The notes below the pieces were generated by a model that had not been told where the DNA came from, made no database searches, and worked only from the letters and a program-made list of their open reading frames with translations. A stretch of 64,000 nucleotides of DNA, taken from NCBI GenBank assembly GCA_964521865.1, contig CAZFTJ010000011.1, positions 1 to 64,000 on the forward strand. Direction: 5' to 3'. The position numbers and the translations under genes were made by a program. Below, in pieces: positions 35,601 to 44,020 of the stretch. The stretch is from CAYSRJ01 sp964521865. Lineage in GTDB: Bacteria > Spirochaetota > B62-G9 > DRHN01. The stretch's first letter is position 1. Every line of letters begins with the position of its first letter.

Positions 35601-38600
35601 AGGTGTAATTATAATCCCCATACCCTTCAAAATAGATCCTGTTTAGCACATTCTCTCCGCCTGGATTGTTCAAAACGACGGTGTTGTAGGCGCATATTAC
35701 CTCATCCGCTTCAGTATCCTCACTCAGACTGTACATGTCCAGATCCGGATGAAATACGCTCCTGTTCTCATATATGACTCCTCTGTAATCTTCCCACTCA
35801 TCACAGATGAGCTCTCGAAGCCTTTTTTCAATCGCCGACTTGAACCCGAAATGTGCAGAAACATCGGCAAAAACAGCCTCCGCATACAGGAGGGATGATG
35901 CTATATCATGAAAAGATTCCTCAAGGGGATTTCTGAATACAAACAGCTCCTCCGCCTCCTCGAGACTGAGGTGGCTTTTAAAAATATTTTCAGCAAGAAC
36001 GAATTCCTGAAAACGAGGGTCATAATTTTTTAAAAACTCATTTTGAAATATGTCATCAGGAGAAGTAATGAAAAATTTTCCGGCATAGTCCCAGCGTGCC
36101 TCGTCTATATACAGCGCACGTAAAAAATCCCAATCCCCATCCGAAAAATCCGAACCGGGATCGATGTTTCCGGGATCTCTCTCATCGGTACCAGTACCAC
36201 CGGGACCTCCATCGCCGGCGCGGATCACTCCAGGATCAATCTCCTCTATAAAGGAAACAAATGCTTCAAAGGCACCCTGATCCGCGTACACATCATGAAC
36301 AGCTGTGTAACTTTGAATTGCGGATTTAATCCGGGCAAGAGCGGATTCCCAGGGTTCTGCAAACTGACTGAACAGAACACCTTCTCCTGCATCGCCGCTT
36401 CGATAGAGTTCAGCCTCATATACCCGGCAGGTGAAAAGCAGCCCGGATAAAACCGCATCGGCAATTTCATCCCGCTGTCTTTTCTGCACCGAAAGAGAAT
36501 CAAGCGCATCGCCGACAAGCTCATCTTCAATAAACTCGTACAACCCGGTAAAATCCGTACAATCGTCGATGAGAACCTGTTTTATATAGTAAAAACAAAG
36601 CATTTTGATGAGCCGAGCAGCCTCATCGTACCCGTGGTCCAAGAGTCCTGCCGTATACTCGCTTTGAAGAACCTTTCGAAGCGACGTCATCGATGGATAT
36701 TCAAGATAATCACCTAGACGTTCAGCGTATTCCTTCTCGTACAGGTATTCGTCCCGGGGCCTGAGCTTGAAAAAAAGCTCGGCATTCAGATCCGAAAGCC
36801 TTTTGAAGCGACCTTCATCGAGCATCAGGGTGAAGTAGCCCTCGATATCATAGCCCGTGTCCTGCTCGAAAAGTTGAAGCTCCGCCGCTCGCGCCTCGAT
36901 ATCCTGAAAAAGTGCGGTACACTGATCGGTTGAAAGACTGCTGCAAAAATTCTCGATGTTACTGTGCAATTCATTTTCCGTATACACCAGAAACAGTTTC
37001 ATGTTAGTTTTGATACATCCGATGTCCTGCTCATCGAATCCGTATCCTCCGGCACCTTCCGCCAGGTCATCGAAAAACTTGGCTATGCTTTCAATCGTAT
37101 TCATCCTGATGCCTTCAGGGTCATTGCGCACCTCTTCAAAGTCATCCTCGTTGCGCAGGTAGATGCAAGAGGCGCAGAAGTCGGCCATTGTTTGGAGAAG
37201 GTTATTTTTCCTCGCATGAAGCAATCCGTTTTCTTCAAACACATCCATATTCAAAAATATAGTACACAGTGCAGTATCGAGGCTTCCCGGTATGGGCTGA
37301 ATCGAGCTCTTCTCCCCTGAATAGAAGCCGCTGTCAAGCCTGGATAAAGCTTCATCTATCACTTGGAGTCCTGAAACGGCATCGACAACCGAAAGCGCCT
37401 TCTCATATTCCGTATAAAATCCACTCGATATTTCCGGTGATATGGTCCCATCATCGCCCCAGTTGCCGTCACCAAGAAGATCGATAAAAAAGCTGCACAC
37501 AAGACGAGCCTTTTGAGAACCGGAAAAATGCAGGTATCGATCAGCATCGGAAATACCGGGTAGAACATTGTAGAAGAAGCTTTTCAAAATGAGAAAATCA
37601 TTCCTGTTTGTCTCTCTCATGTGTAGTAAGTATGCCTCAACAGAATGAAAGGAACCCTGCTTGTTTTCAAATTCTGCGAGCAAGTCATACACATCTTCCC
37701 AGTAACCTGGATCAGGATGTATCTCTTCCGGTTCTGAACGACCTTCATCCTGTAAAGATGCGTATTCCATGCAATCCTGCAGGTATGCACCGAACGCGTC
37801 TCCCATAAGGGCGGTGTAGCAGCTCGAAGGATTTTCACTGTGTTCATAATATTCTGTATATGCAATCTCCCTGGCTTCACAAACCAGCGAAAAAAAAGTA
37901 TTGATGACATAAACCTCTTTACCTGCCCGCCCCGTTACCAACATTTTTGAGACCGTTTCTCCAGAAGCCATACTACCCAGGATACTCGAAAGAGAAGCCT
38001 CCAACTCATCCACACTCTGAAAAATACCTCTGAACAGCTTGCTTCCCTCCATATTCATGCGTAGTGTTTCAATATCGGAGATCATCTTCTGCAAATCCAC
38101 TTTTGAGTACTCGTCCTTCGTGAAGAGATCATCGAACTCTTCCTGCATGCCGCGTAAGCTCTTCAGGGATTCCGAATTTTCCCCGTCGAAATACCAGAAA
38201 ATGATTCTCTCATAAGCCCCCTTTGTTTTCTCGAATGCTTTATTAAGCAGGTTAGCCGCCGCTTCTACTCTTTTTTCATCATCAATGGATAAAAGCTGTG
38301 CAAGACGTAAGTTTTTCATCTCATATGCCCTGCTTGCCTCATAGAACATGGTGTGCACGAGCATTTCAAGCTTTGCATCGGCAATCTTGATATTCGTGAG
38401 TGTGTCGAGCGTCTCTCGAAGCATTTGTTCAGCAGCTGAAAGCTCCCCCCTCGCCGCTTCCAGCCGGGCAGTAAGATGTGAAATCTCAGCCCCAGCGTCT
38501 TCTAGGTTTCTCCCATCAGGATTCCCAGTGTCGTGCTCCAAAAGAAGCCGGTACTCCTCGAGGGCATCAAGGTATGCTTCCTTTGCCGAAGTGTAACGTT

Positions 38601-40767
38601 GTTCGGTATCGCCAGCGCTCTCTCTTTTCGCCCTGTCGAACGCGTAGGAGAGCACACCATCCGTGACTTCAAACTGACCTTTCCAGAACGCCCTGTCACA
38701 ATATGCAGTATACAGTTCTTTTTCCAGATCGCTCAAAATGACACCGGGTTCATCGCTGAAGAAGTAGTCGTTAAACGCCTCGTCATCGGTGAGAATTTCA
38801 TTCTCGAGGAGGGGCTTTTTATCGAACTGTGCGATAACCGCATCCTGTACAGCAAGTATTCTCCCGAGCATCTCAACCTTCTTATTCTGCAGGTCATCGA
38901 TGATACCTGCGTACCGTTTCACATCATCAGCCATCCGGTCGAGCTCGATATCACGAACCGGAACCGAGAAATCCTCCGGGGATTCATCGACGTAACTCAC
39001 GATATCTTTCCTCCACCCGTCGGCTGTTTCAAAAATATGTATATCGAAATACTGCGTCTTCCCAATTTCATCCTCAAATCGGGCGATAATCTGATCCGAC
39101 TCGCCCTTTATCGCCCTAATGCTAAGCTCCCACCGCCTTACGTCCGCTGTTATTTTTACCCGCAGGGTAAATCCGTCATTATTCTTCTTTTTTGAAACGA
39201 ACGCGTATGAATACCCGAGAATACTGTCTGTCTTCGTAACCGAATATCCGTGCTCTACCTTTAAAAAATGGGATTCAAGCTCAAAAATATCCGAAAGGTT
39301 TTTATCCGGTTGCCAGAACCGCATGTCACGGTTGTCAATCGGTTCGTCGTTTTTTCCGCCGAAACCGAATCCCCTGGACACGATATTTTCGACAAAGCTT
39401 GCAAGCGATGCATATTCTTCATTACTGAGATTGCTGTCATCAGGAACGATCACACTCATGCTGTCTTCAAGCATGAATTGAAACTCCCCGAGATACCCGT
39501 CGATCTGACCGATAGTATCAGCCCCGGATTCAAGCACCGTGCTGATATTATTTATATACGCATCAAAGCCTCGTTCTGTATCTTCTTTGTACAAAACAAG
39601 GCTCGTCGTGAGAGCTCGACGTGCGTCGTTATCCGCTACAAGAGTTTCATCCCAGCGTATCCGCGCCTCTTCAATCGCCTCGTGGAAAGCCGCACCCCAC
39701 TGCTCCCTTTTTTTCTGCAGAGTGTTCAGCGCATAGGCCCAGGCCTTAATACCCTCGTCATATACCATCCTGTAGTTTTCGTACCACTCATTTTCCCTTC
39801 TGACAAGCTGCGCCGCAGCTCGTGCCCATAACCCAAGACCCTCCTCATAGCATACCTGCAGCCTGTCGGAAAGTATTTGCACATCGGCCTCTGACAACAC
39901 GTCTTCCTTCAATAGCTGTTCCAGCTTCGATTCAACGTTCTTGTCGAGCTTTTGTTCAACATCGTCAGTGATCTCCTGAACGACCCGACGAGCGTGTTCA
40001 GTCTCCATATCATACCTCAGAGAACCGCTGTCCGAAAAGATTATGCGGTACGCTCTGTTCGTGTAGGTGGCGACAAGTCTCGCAAGAAATGCCTTTTGTT
40101 CATATATTGAATTTTCTTTTTCTCTCTCAAGAGCGTTGTGTATATCCTCCGGATCGATCCCATCTGTTAGATGCTCAGACATCATAATCCGTTCGAACTC
40201 TTCGTATTCATCTGATACAGCATCCTCAAAATACTGTTGGTTATGACGTGATTGGCCGACTATCTCATCCCTGAATTCACGATACAGCCCCGTTTCGTTT
40301 CTGTTTGTTTCTTCACTGAAAAGCTCCTCAAACTTACTTGAGAAGGATTCGATGAGTTGTGCTCGAAGCTGTTCTATACCACCGTCTTCTAATTCGACGT
40401 GCCGAGCAAGATACCCTGCTTTTGCCCTCGATACTCTTTTTTCCACCTCATTTTCCCAACGATCAAAAGACTCATCTACATCCACGACAGCGGCTCTATC
40501 TCCCCCCTCGCGCATCAGTGACTTTAAACGCTCCCTGTCCTTCTCCCATGAGGCACGAAGCACGAACATCCTCTGCTCGAGACCAAGGGTATATTCCCTG
40601 TAATTCTCCGCTGTGCTCAATGTGACGATATCTCCGTCAAGCTCATGGCTGTAAAAATCAAAGTAGCGTTCAGTATCGTACTCCTGGGCATTGACAAAAA
40701 AGGCCGAAAAGAAAAGAAGGAGGGAAAGAATAACAACTGCACCACTGTTTTTTTTCAAAAAAAGCAT
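29698..40767 (-). CDS. Giant secreted protein (about 3,689 residues) with C-terminal papain-like region
   Basis: A very large exported protein. ATG 40767 is chosen because GGAG lies 8 bases upstream; an in-frame GTG at 40776 is the alternative. A Sec signal peptide (about 1-28, ending FFVNAQE) is followed by some 2,700 mainly helical, charged residues with coiled-coil stretches (about 765-800 and 1865-1915). A Gly/Ala/Ser-rich hydrophobic section follows (about 2805-2960; AAIATAGTSLLAQ, GMGLAGSLGAFGGSYV), then a mixed region. Near the end TALCNYYGG (Cys 3475), SSHIFVQT (His 3584) and RWDVNYSG (Asp 3596, Asn 3598) form a papain-like Cys-His-Asp/Asn set, as in NlpC/P60, CHAP or endolysin-type enzymes. 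The last 65 or so codons are strikingly AT-rich. The architecture recalls giant secreted spirochaetal proteins (for example Leptospira TIGR04388 types; from memory, not searched). A surface-acting toxin or peptidoglycan hydrolase is my best inference. Confidence 0.8.
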   Translation of the reverse strand: MLFLKKNSGAVVILSLLLFFSAFFVNAQEYDTERYFDFYSHELDGDIVTLSTAENYREYTLGLEQRMFVLRASWEKDRERLKSLMREGGDRAAVVDVDESFDRWENEVEKRVSRAKAGYLARHVELEDGGIEQLRAQLIESFSSKFEELFSEETNRNETGLYREFRDEIVGQSRHNQQYFEDAVSDEYEEFERIMMSEHLTDGIDPEDIHNALEREKENSIYEQKAFLARLVATYTNRAYRIIFSDSGSLRYDMETEHARRVVQEITDDVEQKLDKNVESKLEQLLKEDVLSEADVQILSDRLQVCYEEGLGLWARAAAQLVRRENEWYENYRMVYDEGIKAWAYALNTLQKKREQWGAAFHEAIEEARIRWDETLVADNDARRALTTSLVLYKEDTERGFDAYINNISTVLESGADTIGQIDGYLGEFQFMLEDSMSVIVPDDSNLSNEEYASLASFVENIVSRGFGFGGKNDEPIDNRDMRFWQPDKNLSDIFELESHFLKVEHGYSVTKTDSILGYSYAFVSKKKNNDGFTLRVKITADVRRWELSIRAIKGESDQIIARFEDEIGKTQYFDIHIFETADGWRKDIVSYVDESPEDFSVPVRDIELDRMADDVKRYAGIIDDLQNKKVEMLGRILAVQDAVIAQFDKKPLLENEILTDDEAFNDYFFSDEPGVILSDLEKELYTAYCDRAFWKGQFEVTDGVLSYAFDRAKRESAGDTEQRYTSAKEAYLDALEEYRLLLEHDTGNPDGRNLEDAGAEISHLTARLEAARGELSAAEQMLRETLDTLTNIKIADAKLEMLVHTMFYEASRAYEMKNLRLAQLLSIDDEKRVEAAANLLNKAFEKTKGAYERIIFWYFDGENSESLKSLRGMQEEFDDLFTKDEYSKVDLQKMISDIETLRMNMEGSKLFRGIFQSVDELEASLSSILGSMASGETVSKMLVTGRAGKEVYVINTFFSLVCEAREIAYTEYYEHSENPSSCYTALMGDAFGAYLQDCMEYASLQDEGRSEPEEIHPDPGYWEDVYDLLAEFENKQGSFHSVEAYLLHMRETNRNDFLILKSFFYNVLPGISDADRYLHFSGSQKARLVCSFFIDLLGDGNWGDDGTISPEISSGFYTEYEKALSVVDAVSGLQVIDEALSRLDSGFYSGEKSSIQPIPGSLDTALCTIFLNMDVFEENGLLHARKNNLLQTMADFCASCIYLRNEDDFEEVRNDPEGIRMNTIESIAKFFDDLAEGAGGYGFDEQDIGCIKTNMKLFLVYTENELHSNIENFCSSLSTDQCTALFQDIEARAAELQLFEQDTGYDIEGYFTLMLDEGRFKRLSDLNAELFFKLRPRDEYLYEKEYAERLGDYLEYPSMTSLRKVLQSEYTAGLLDHGYDEAARLIKMLCFYYIKQVLIDDCTDFTGLYEFIEDELVGDALDSLSVQKRQRDEIADAVLSGLLFTCRVYEAELYRSGDAGEGVLFSQFAEPWESALARIKSAIQSYTAVHDVYADQGAFEAFVSFIEEIDPGVIRAGDGGPGGTGTDERDPGNIDPGSDFSDGDWDFLRALYIDEARWDYAGKFFITSPDDIFQNEFLKNYDPRFQEFVLAENIFKSHLSLEEAEELFVFRNPLEESFHDIASSLLYAEAVFADVSAHFGFKSAIEKRLRELICDEWEDYRGVIYENRSVFHPDLDMYSLSEDTEADEVICAYNTVVLNNPGGENVLNRIYFEGYGDYNYTFGSDGSGSVKTAPTFVSGAYGLNSYIEFQNRFMQAIVSLARLRDLQGDAEKWLACVIEDHAINIEHFNSLDIFNNHGYESIAAMDEEQVSDLHVKSDLLSYYASDIPVTDSAGGDIPDGVFTGNGLLYLIASVCEAELSNSDLVRALSKAEEEAAYRRNEVDRLQYAVERIETEIDAARTAYNEIVEDMNLQKTIVDQKYRDYLEAKEVYFYAKNIYLADDSGQSAVSLYKTQLLDYAEKLARAEARFDVLREVKIQGKDIVAARVGLADVYAGDSNARYAGMGDIYSEDELARIAVELEARQESVNCAQQAFFILQILHALIDDELRMLEGEIDAMIQSKDNPDIPEELKTNLDGKITDREHRIDLLKGINRQYAALNLNRGSPAYEILSEGLKNAGIETRTEAYIYFLRDFIAEKGGEIFNNIIEPSIGMMVVELEDYVADQSSALKGLLEDAESRYQVRYQDFFEGEFSRYTAFVSKKEAYALEEKITKQEIDYGLAGLLKKEQELFEQYVSRFSGSWDEFDAGGVEEKYRSLLMLAKRKEQASELRLLYAVLTGLADEEELTAEDIALWGVGFEKLKEKYGIGEEDIVRFEDIVADGVVLDVFDFSAEKLMQSEAKRKQELFEEVSDLGYFNIMFGEELFIGILNDTGSIERAFISDRAAFEEYRFDLQLGNMVEEKSRFFEKVERGELNGIHAWEKQAGRLKGAYREWINEMRSRFLNAGEKWHEKEVEYITMREQWLQDVSGRQTADDGWIEELERGITLIAGDTGMDMGDMQRGTEGLVDEYIDDLTIPQWITDYEMIANRTFGRMRSVGLKNTVVEEAIEALQSRIMSLDEKKEEFEAERLYYQLKKAREKILAGIRGLDRANREMLEEFLTAEDVGFSKKTGGYEKKFVVDYSLLGGRKKETVRIREYGSYAVPDDLFRLAGIDELKSAGDSTEMKIFVMEEVERLRRAKEKVLGVGRSIGDIYREHIGRLPTEEDTARYVRENSSTGLLDALSGFVGKLMDELVSIFGVGKEESAEGDQNFSEYQMLLVSEISYCQNKPLETGRIMLEYQRYTVLEAEALAKEDGGFFDKPLIPGGPSLKSIGNVTAAIATAGTSLLAQTAVQVGWNVFTTSTTAMEGKIDWDEAGLDILKSTATSFGTFGLNSLTAGIKSGIDLGTGFGCRLTNAGIDTSSFIFDSAFGSVVHAVDFNESGKLGWSLDSFETGIGMGLAGSLGAFGGSYVASSFDVMHGASWSEGGYNYNVLEDAGRGAIVTDYFNTDMKRMGDLIGGLTEEAINNLTGAADGFRINVLNTADLGGKHEVGMLAVTLGSEVGFSWDVSTGGLNLAAYNLSRTMAGLDRVEKYEAQYSGGDLESKQNYTAGNLLRYADGTIDSDAVAALAALLEKGELYGFDYTKEGLEMFGEGAAASINEEGVLQWDLNSAAKYTSYMAYASENEYGRLLEEGSKHRAEYMITEEKARINAVESDRLLEAARDTSGNMLGNRVGSLDFSLRVWEGLKDTFNVADGEMDYYSAVFEYGGDEFEVFKRAQGQFMEGKNIKLMFAELEGTDSETIRVIASMYKGAIEAGGSDLIEELIERGIMAKGYSDIVKEIALGKQLVRDEGEKVEGTEIMIRDDLSIGSDIEGYFLFSPLRSDLGAGGVLLQRYGYTNDFVGEPGLDGSGYMEVAGNTEKELLENIEKVATALHEVIENPYILTERIFGDVFEGLRGESDWAKGNKDPVRFMGSDGREYVYLPGRSGTALCNYYGGNVIVETYAMLGETDYVKDEWYPVRQGSAKYERIANTELYYTKLAEDINKFMQEGEGKEYFTRTDSLIDVQGMSKEEFNGAVDEMIRRGFLPVWSWDNVGGGSSHIFVQTLGGQRWDVNYSGVGDNQFTSVPLTEWKGKRLSKQFENFLNTVMEYGKFDFKEEWKKFNNYSEKEYYKTFGNYNYSLSLSNYSVLTTIDIDKLLDYIIGDY

Positions 40768-40926
40768 CTCAATCACTCCAGCCGAATAGCCACAAAAAAG
40801 AAGTCGATAAAAACGCTTTTATAATAGGGCCCGAGAATCAGCGGTGGAAGAGGCGAGCATGCCCGCTGGCGGTATTACCTGTAATTTTTAATAAGATTGG
40901 CATTGTACCACATTTCTATACTTTAT

Positions 40927-42420
40927 TCAACCCGAAATCGAATATTTCACATAAATTTCACGGTTTTCTTCCATACAATTTCCATCGACGTCCACAACCC
41001 CTCCCTCACCTCCGGTTACGACCAGTTTGTAATATGCATCGTTTTCACCCTTCAGCGTCGGAAGCGTAAAACGAAGAAACAGTGTTTTTTCATCTGCATC
41101 CCACGAATATCCCGTGAGCACACCGGACAAACTGCTGCTATCACCGCCGTAGAGGAAGGTGAGGAAAAACTTGTCTAGAGAACGGTACACGGCGATATTT
41201 GAGGAAAATTGAATCTCAAAATCCACGTTGTTTTTATCTATTTCAACAGTGTCCGGGAAGTAGAGTATATCTTCGTTGTTAAAGACATCCAATCCGTCAT
41301 ACAGGGTGATGTCCTGTATTCCATTCGGGTCTATATTAACGATGAAACCAAGGCGCAGAAGCGTCGATCTAACTCCGTTGACCACCCATTCGAAGGAGTA
41401 CTCCCTATCAAGTGGGATGCCGTATACATTCTTCATTGATTTCTGAAAGGTAATTCTATAGAGCCCCTCCGGCTCCATATCCTTTTCGAACGCGAACCTG
41501 AGCGCTCTATCCTCTTTCGTGAGATGGTAGGAAAGTGCAGGTTCTATTCCGGCGAGTGTATCGATGGAATGAAGGTAAAAATCCTCGCTGAAAAACACAA
41601 GCAGGTCACAGCTTTTTTCAATTCCGCCTGTGCATCCGAGGTACTGTGTATCAAGCTCGTTGCCCGGCGGGTCTTCCCCTTCCGGCACCATTACCGCCCT
41701 CTCGATACAAAAGGGGTCTTCGTTTAAAAAGGTGTTAAAGGAAAATGTATACTCTTCTTCAAGCGTTTTCCCGTTTGAAGATCTGAGATCACCCCGAATA
41801 GTCACCGTATACAGTTCGTGCGTTTCGAGATGCTCCGAGATCTCAAGATAGAGCACTCTGCGGTCATCGGAGAAGGAGTACCGGTAGTCAACCGCTGGGT
41901 CGAGCTCGAGCTTATCGTACAGTGTGATTGTATCGATAGGATGAGAAAAGACAATTGAAATAACCGCATCGTCCAGCCTGGCAACCTGAGCACCATCCGC
42001 CGGTATTGTTGATACAACAAAAAAATCATCTTCACCCGAATATGTGTAAAACGAATAGCTGTAATCACGTCCCAGATCAATTCCTTCTGTGCTTTCACAG
42101 CCCTTTCCGATTTTCAGAACATACCTGCGCCCCTGATCGAGGTCCTCCTCCATCACGATATCCACATCACAGTTCTGGTTGCTCCACTCGTAGTGCACAA
42201 CACCGTAATAACCGGATATGCTGATCTCTTTTTCTGTTGGGTAGCAGTTCATTGCGGTGCTGAAAGATACGGATATGGTATGAAAGGAAGCGATATCACT
42301 GATGACCTGGCCGTCATGGATGTTTACATGTAAAACATCCGGATTTTCAACTGTCAGAGTACAAGACAGTATAAAAACAGAGGCAGAAAACAGTGTCATA
42401 TAAAACCGGATCTTTTTCAT
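40927..42420 (-). CDS. Lipoprotein with Big_5-type Ig-like domains (copy 2)
   Basis: A 497-residue lipoprotein: signal MKKIRFYMTLFSASVFILSC, with lipobox Cys 20. The mature part has about four repeats of the SbsA/Big_5 Ig-like unit, each with a phrase of the type 'DAVISIVFSHPID', 'YTVTIRGDLRSSNGKTLEEEYTFSFNT' or 'YRITFQKSMKNVYGIPLDREYSF'. Such domains occur on surface or periplasmic structural proteins. It is collinear in design with the neighbouring 521-residue lipoprotein (42454-44019). It lies 159 bases upstream of the giant gene on the same strand, the largest gap in the operon. It is probably an envelope-anchored partner or surface docking protein for the giant protein. Confidence 0.78.
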   Translation of the reverse strand: MKKIRFYMTLFSASVFILSCTLTVENPDVLHVNIHDGQVISDIASFHTISVSFSTAMNCYPTEKEISISGYYGVVHYEWSNQNCDVDIVMEEDLDQGRRYVLKIGKGCESTEGIDLGRDYSYSFYTYSGEDDFFVVSTIPADGAQVARLDDAVISIVFSHPIDTITLYDKLELDPAVDYRYSFSDDRRVLYLEISEHLETHELYTVTIRGDLRSSNGKTLEEEYTFSFNTFLNEDPFCIERAVMVPEGEDPPGNELDTQYLGCTGGIEKSCDLLVFFSEDFYLHSIDTLAGIEPALSYHLTKEDRALRFAFEKDMEPEGLYRITFQKSMKNVYGIPLDREYSFEWVVNGVRSTLLRLGFIVNIDPNGIQDITLYDGLDVFNNEDILYFPDTVEIDKNNVDFEIQFSSNIAVYRSLDKFFLTFLYGGDSSSLSGVLTGYSWDADEKTLFLRFTLPTLKGENDAYYKLVVTGGEGGVVDVDGNCMEENREIYVKYSISG

Positions 42421-42453
42421 CTCAGACTCCGTACAACTCCACGCTTCCTTCTA

Positions 42454-44019
42454 TTATAAATACGGGACAAGTGAGACCTTAAAAAAATACTCGATATCCT
42501 CCTGGAGATAATTCGCCTGACCGTCAACAACCCCGGAAGAACCTCCCCGAAGAGAAAGCCCATACACGTACCCGCTTCCCATACCCCGCAATTCAACGAT
42601 ACACTCATTCGACCCCACCCAGTCGAACGCGTAAATTGCTCCGGTAAACACATCCCCGCCGAAAATGAACGCCAGCTGAATCGAATCCTGGAGGCTCTCT
42701 TCATTAATCTCCGGGACGTAGGATGGATGTGTGAACCTGAGCGGAAGCCAAAGGCGAACCTCGACACTCTCAGGCGATAGAATTAACCCTTCGTCGTAAT
42801 CGATCTGGAGTACAGACCCTTCAGCGCTCTCATCGAGAACTACCTGTTCAACCCCGCCGTCAATCTCTGCGCCATTCGACCATAACTCGATATCGGTAAC
42901 GGCCAGATCTGAAAATACGTCTGCATAGAACCCAAGAAACCGGCTGTACTCTCCGTCGATATGAATATCGATGATGTACTCGTACTGAAGCTCGAGACCG
43001 TCACGATCTTCGATACCCCTGTTCAGCGATATCTCATAATTTCTACCGAGGTCGAGCCCTTCATCAAAATATATCTGGACGGTTCGATTATCTATCCACT
43101 GCTCACGCCAGCTTGCAAAAGGCACCACCCTTACATTGTCTCTGAAGCTCGCCCTGTCCACTTCTTTCGAAAAATCGATTCTGAGCTCGCTGTTTTTTTC
43201 AGCACTTTCATATAGTATTACTACAGTATTTCCTTCCATGCCGAATGTGCCATTGTCATCGGGGTTGAAAATCACCAACCCATCCGACCGGATGTTCGCT
43301 ACGACGGGAAAGGGCTGATTGGGAAAGTACTCAAACGAACAGGTGAAGGGTGCAATACGGTACCCGCTCTCATCCCGCGCATCATCATCAATCCCCAGCG
43401 TGTAGAGGCTGTTTTTTCGGAGACTTTCCGTCAGGTGATAGGAACAGTCACGGTCCGATGTCCATTCAAAATACCCTTTGGCTTCGGGTGAGAGAGAAAA
43501 CGCTTTTTCAACACTGCTGTGATTAACCGCACTTCTGAATGCAAGCAGGATGGTGTCTATCGGAGTTTTGACGATGCCGTTTTCGATTTCCGGCGATACG
43601 AGCAGTACAGAAACGGGGAGAATATCATTGGTCGATTGAAAGGGACGGTAGAAATCCTCAGCCATATTTTTGCCGTATATATCCTGAATATCCTTCTCAA
43701 TGATGAGCCAGAACCGGGCATAGGGGTCCCAATAGTCATCGGGTGTCACGAAAATCGAGTTTCCGGACACGCTCCGCGTGATCGAGACCCCCGTAAATGA
43801 GTCAGTTTCAACCCGTACCGTATCCTCCACACTCAAGGGGTCTACCTCCTTTGTGAATTTAATTTCAATCGGCCGCCTGCCGGTTCCAATTATCCCGTTT
43901 TTGTCAATGCTGACAGAGCTTACCGAAAACTCCTTGAATGTTTCGATTGAACAACCGGACCACCAGACCAGTGTACTAAAGCAGAATGAAACGAAAATCG
44001 GCCCTGCCCTTTTTTTCAT
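42454..44019 (-). CDS. Lipoprotein with Big_5-type Ig-like domains (copy 1)
   Basis: A 521-residue lipoprotein, signal to about Cys 23 (VWWSGC). The mature part is a string of Ig-like units of the Big_5 type, visible as RRPIEIKFTKEVDPLSVEDTV, DTILLAFRSAVNHSSVEKAF, SLYTLGIDDDARDESG and YEISLNRGIEDRDGLELQYEY. Both this and copy 2 end with a similar segment about a loop (AIYAFDWVGSNECIVELRG here, VLTGYSWDADEKTLFLRF there) and GGSSGVVDGQANYLQEDIEYFFKV, so the genes probably arose by duplication. It starts 1 base after the adaptor gene's stop, so translation is coupled. It probably sits in the envelope with the TolC/adaptor pair. Confidence 0.78.
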   Translation of the reverse strand: MKKRAGPIFVSFCFSTLVWWSGCSIETFKEFSVSSVSIDKNGIIGTGRRPIEIKFTKEVDPLSVEDTVRVETDSFTGVSITRSVSGNSIFVTPDDYWDPYARFWLIIEKDIQDIYGKNMAEDFYRPFQSTNDILPVSVLLVSPEIENGIVKTPIDTILLAFRSAVNHSSVEKAFSLSPEAKGYFEWTSDRDCSYHLTESLRKNSLYTLGIDDDARDESGYRIAPFTCSFEYFPNQPFPVVANIRSDGLVIFNPDDNGTFGMEGNTVVILYESAEKNSELRIDFSKEVDRASFRDNVRVVPFASWREQWIDNRTVQIYFDEGLDLGRNYEISLNRGIEDRDGLELQYEYIIDIHIDGEYSRFLGFYADVFSDLAVTDIELWSNGAEIDGGVEQVVLDESAEGSVLQIDYDEGLILSPESVEVRLWLPLRFTHPSYVPEINEESLQDSIQLAFIFGGDVFTGAIYAFDWVGSNECIVELRGMGSGYVYGLSLRGGSSGVVDGQANYLQEDIEYFFKVSLVPYL

Positions 44020-44020
44020 G

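Noticed and set aside
29698..40767. Many plus-strand open frames of 60-220 codons across the giant gene
   Set aside because: They are antisense to a single uninterrupted frame, lack ribosome binding sites and show low-complexity Ser/Pro/Arg composition typical of shadow frames.
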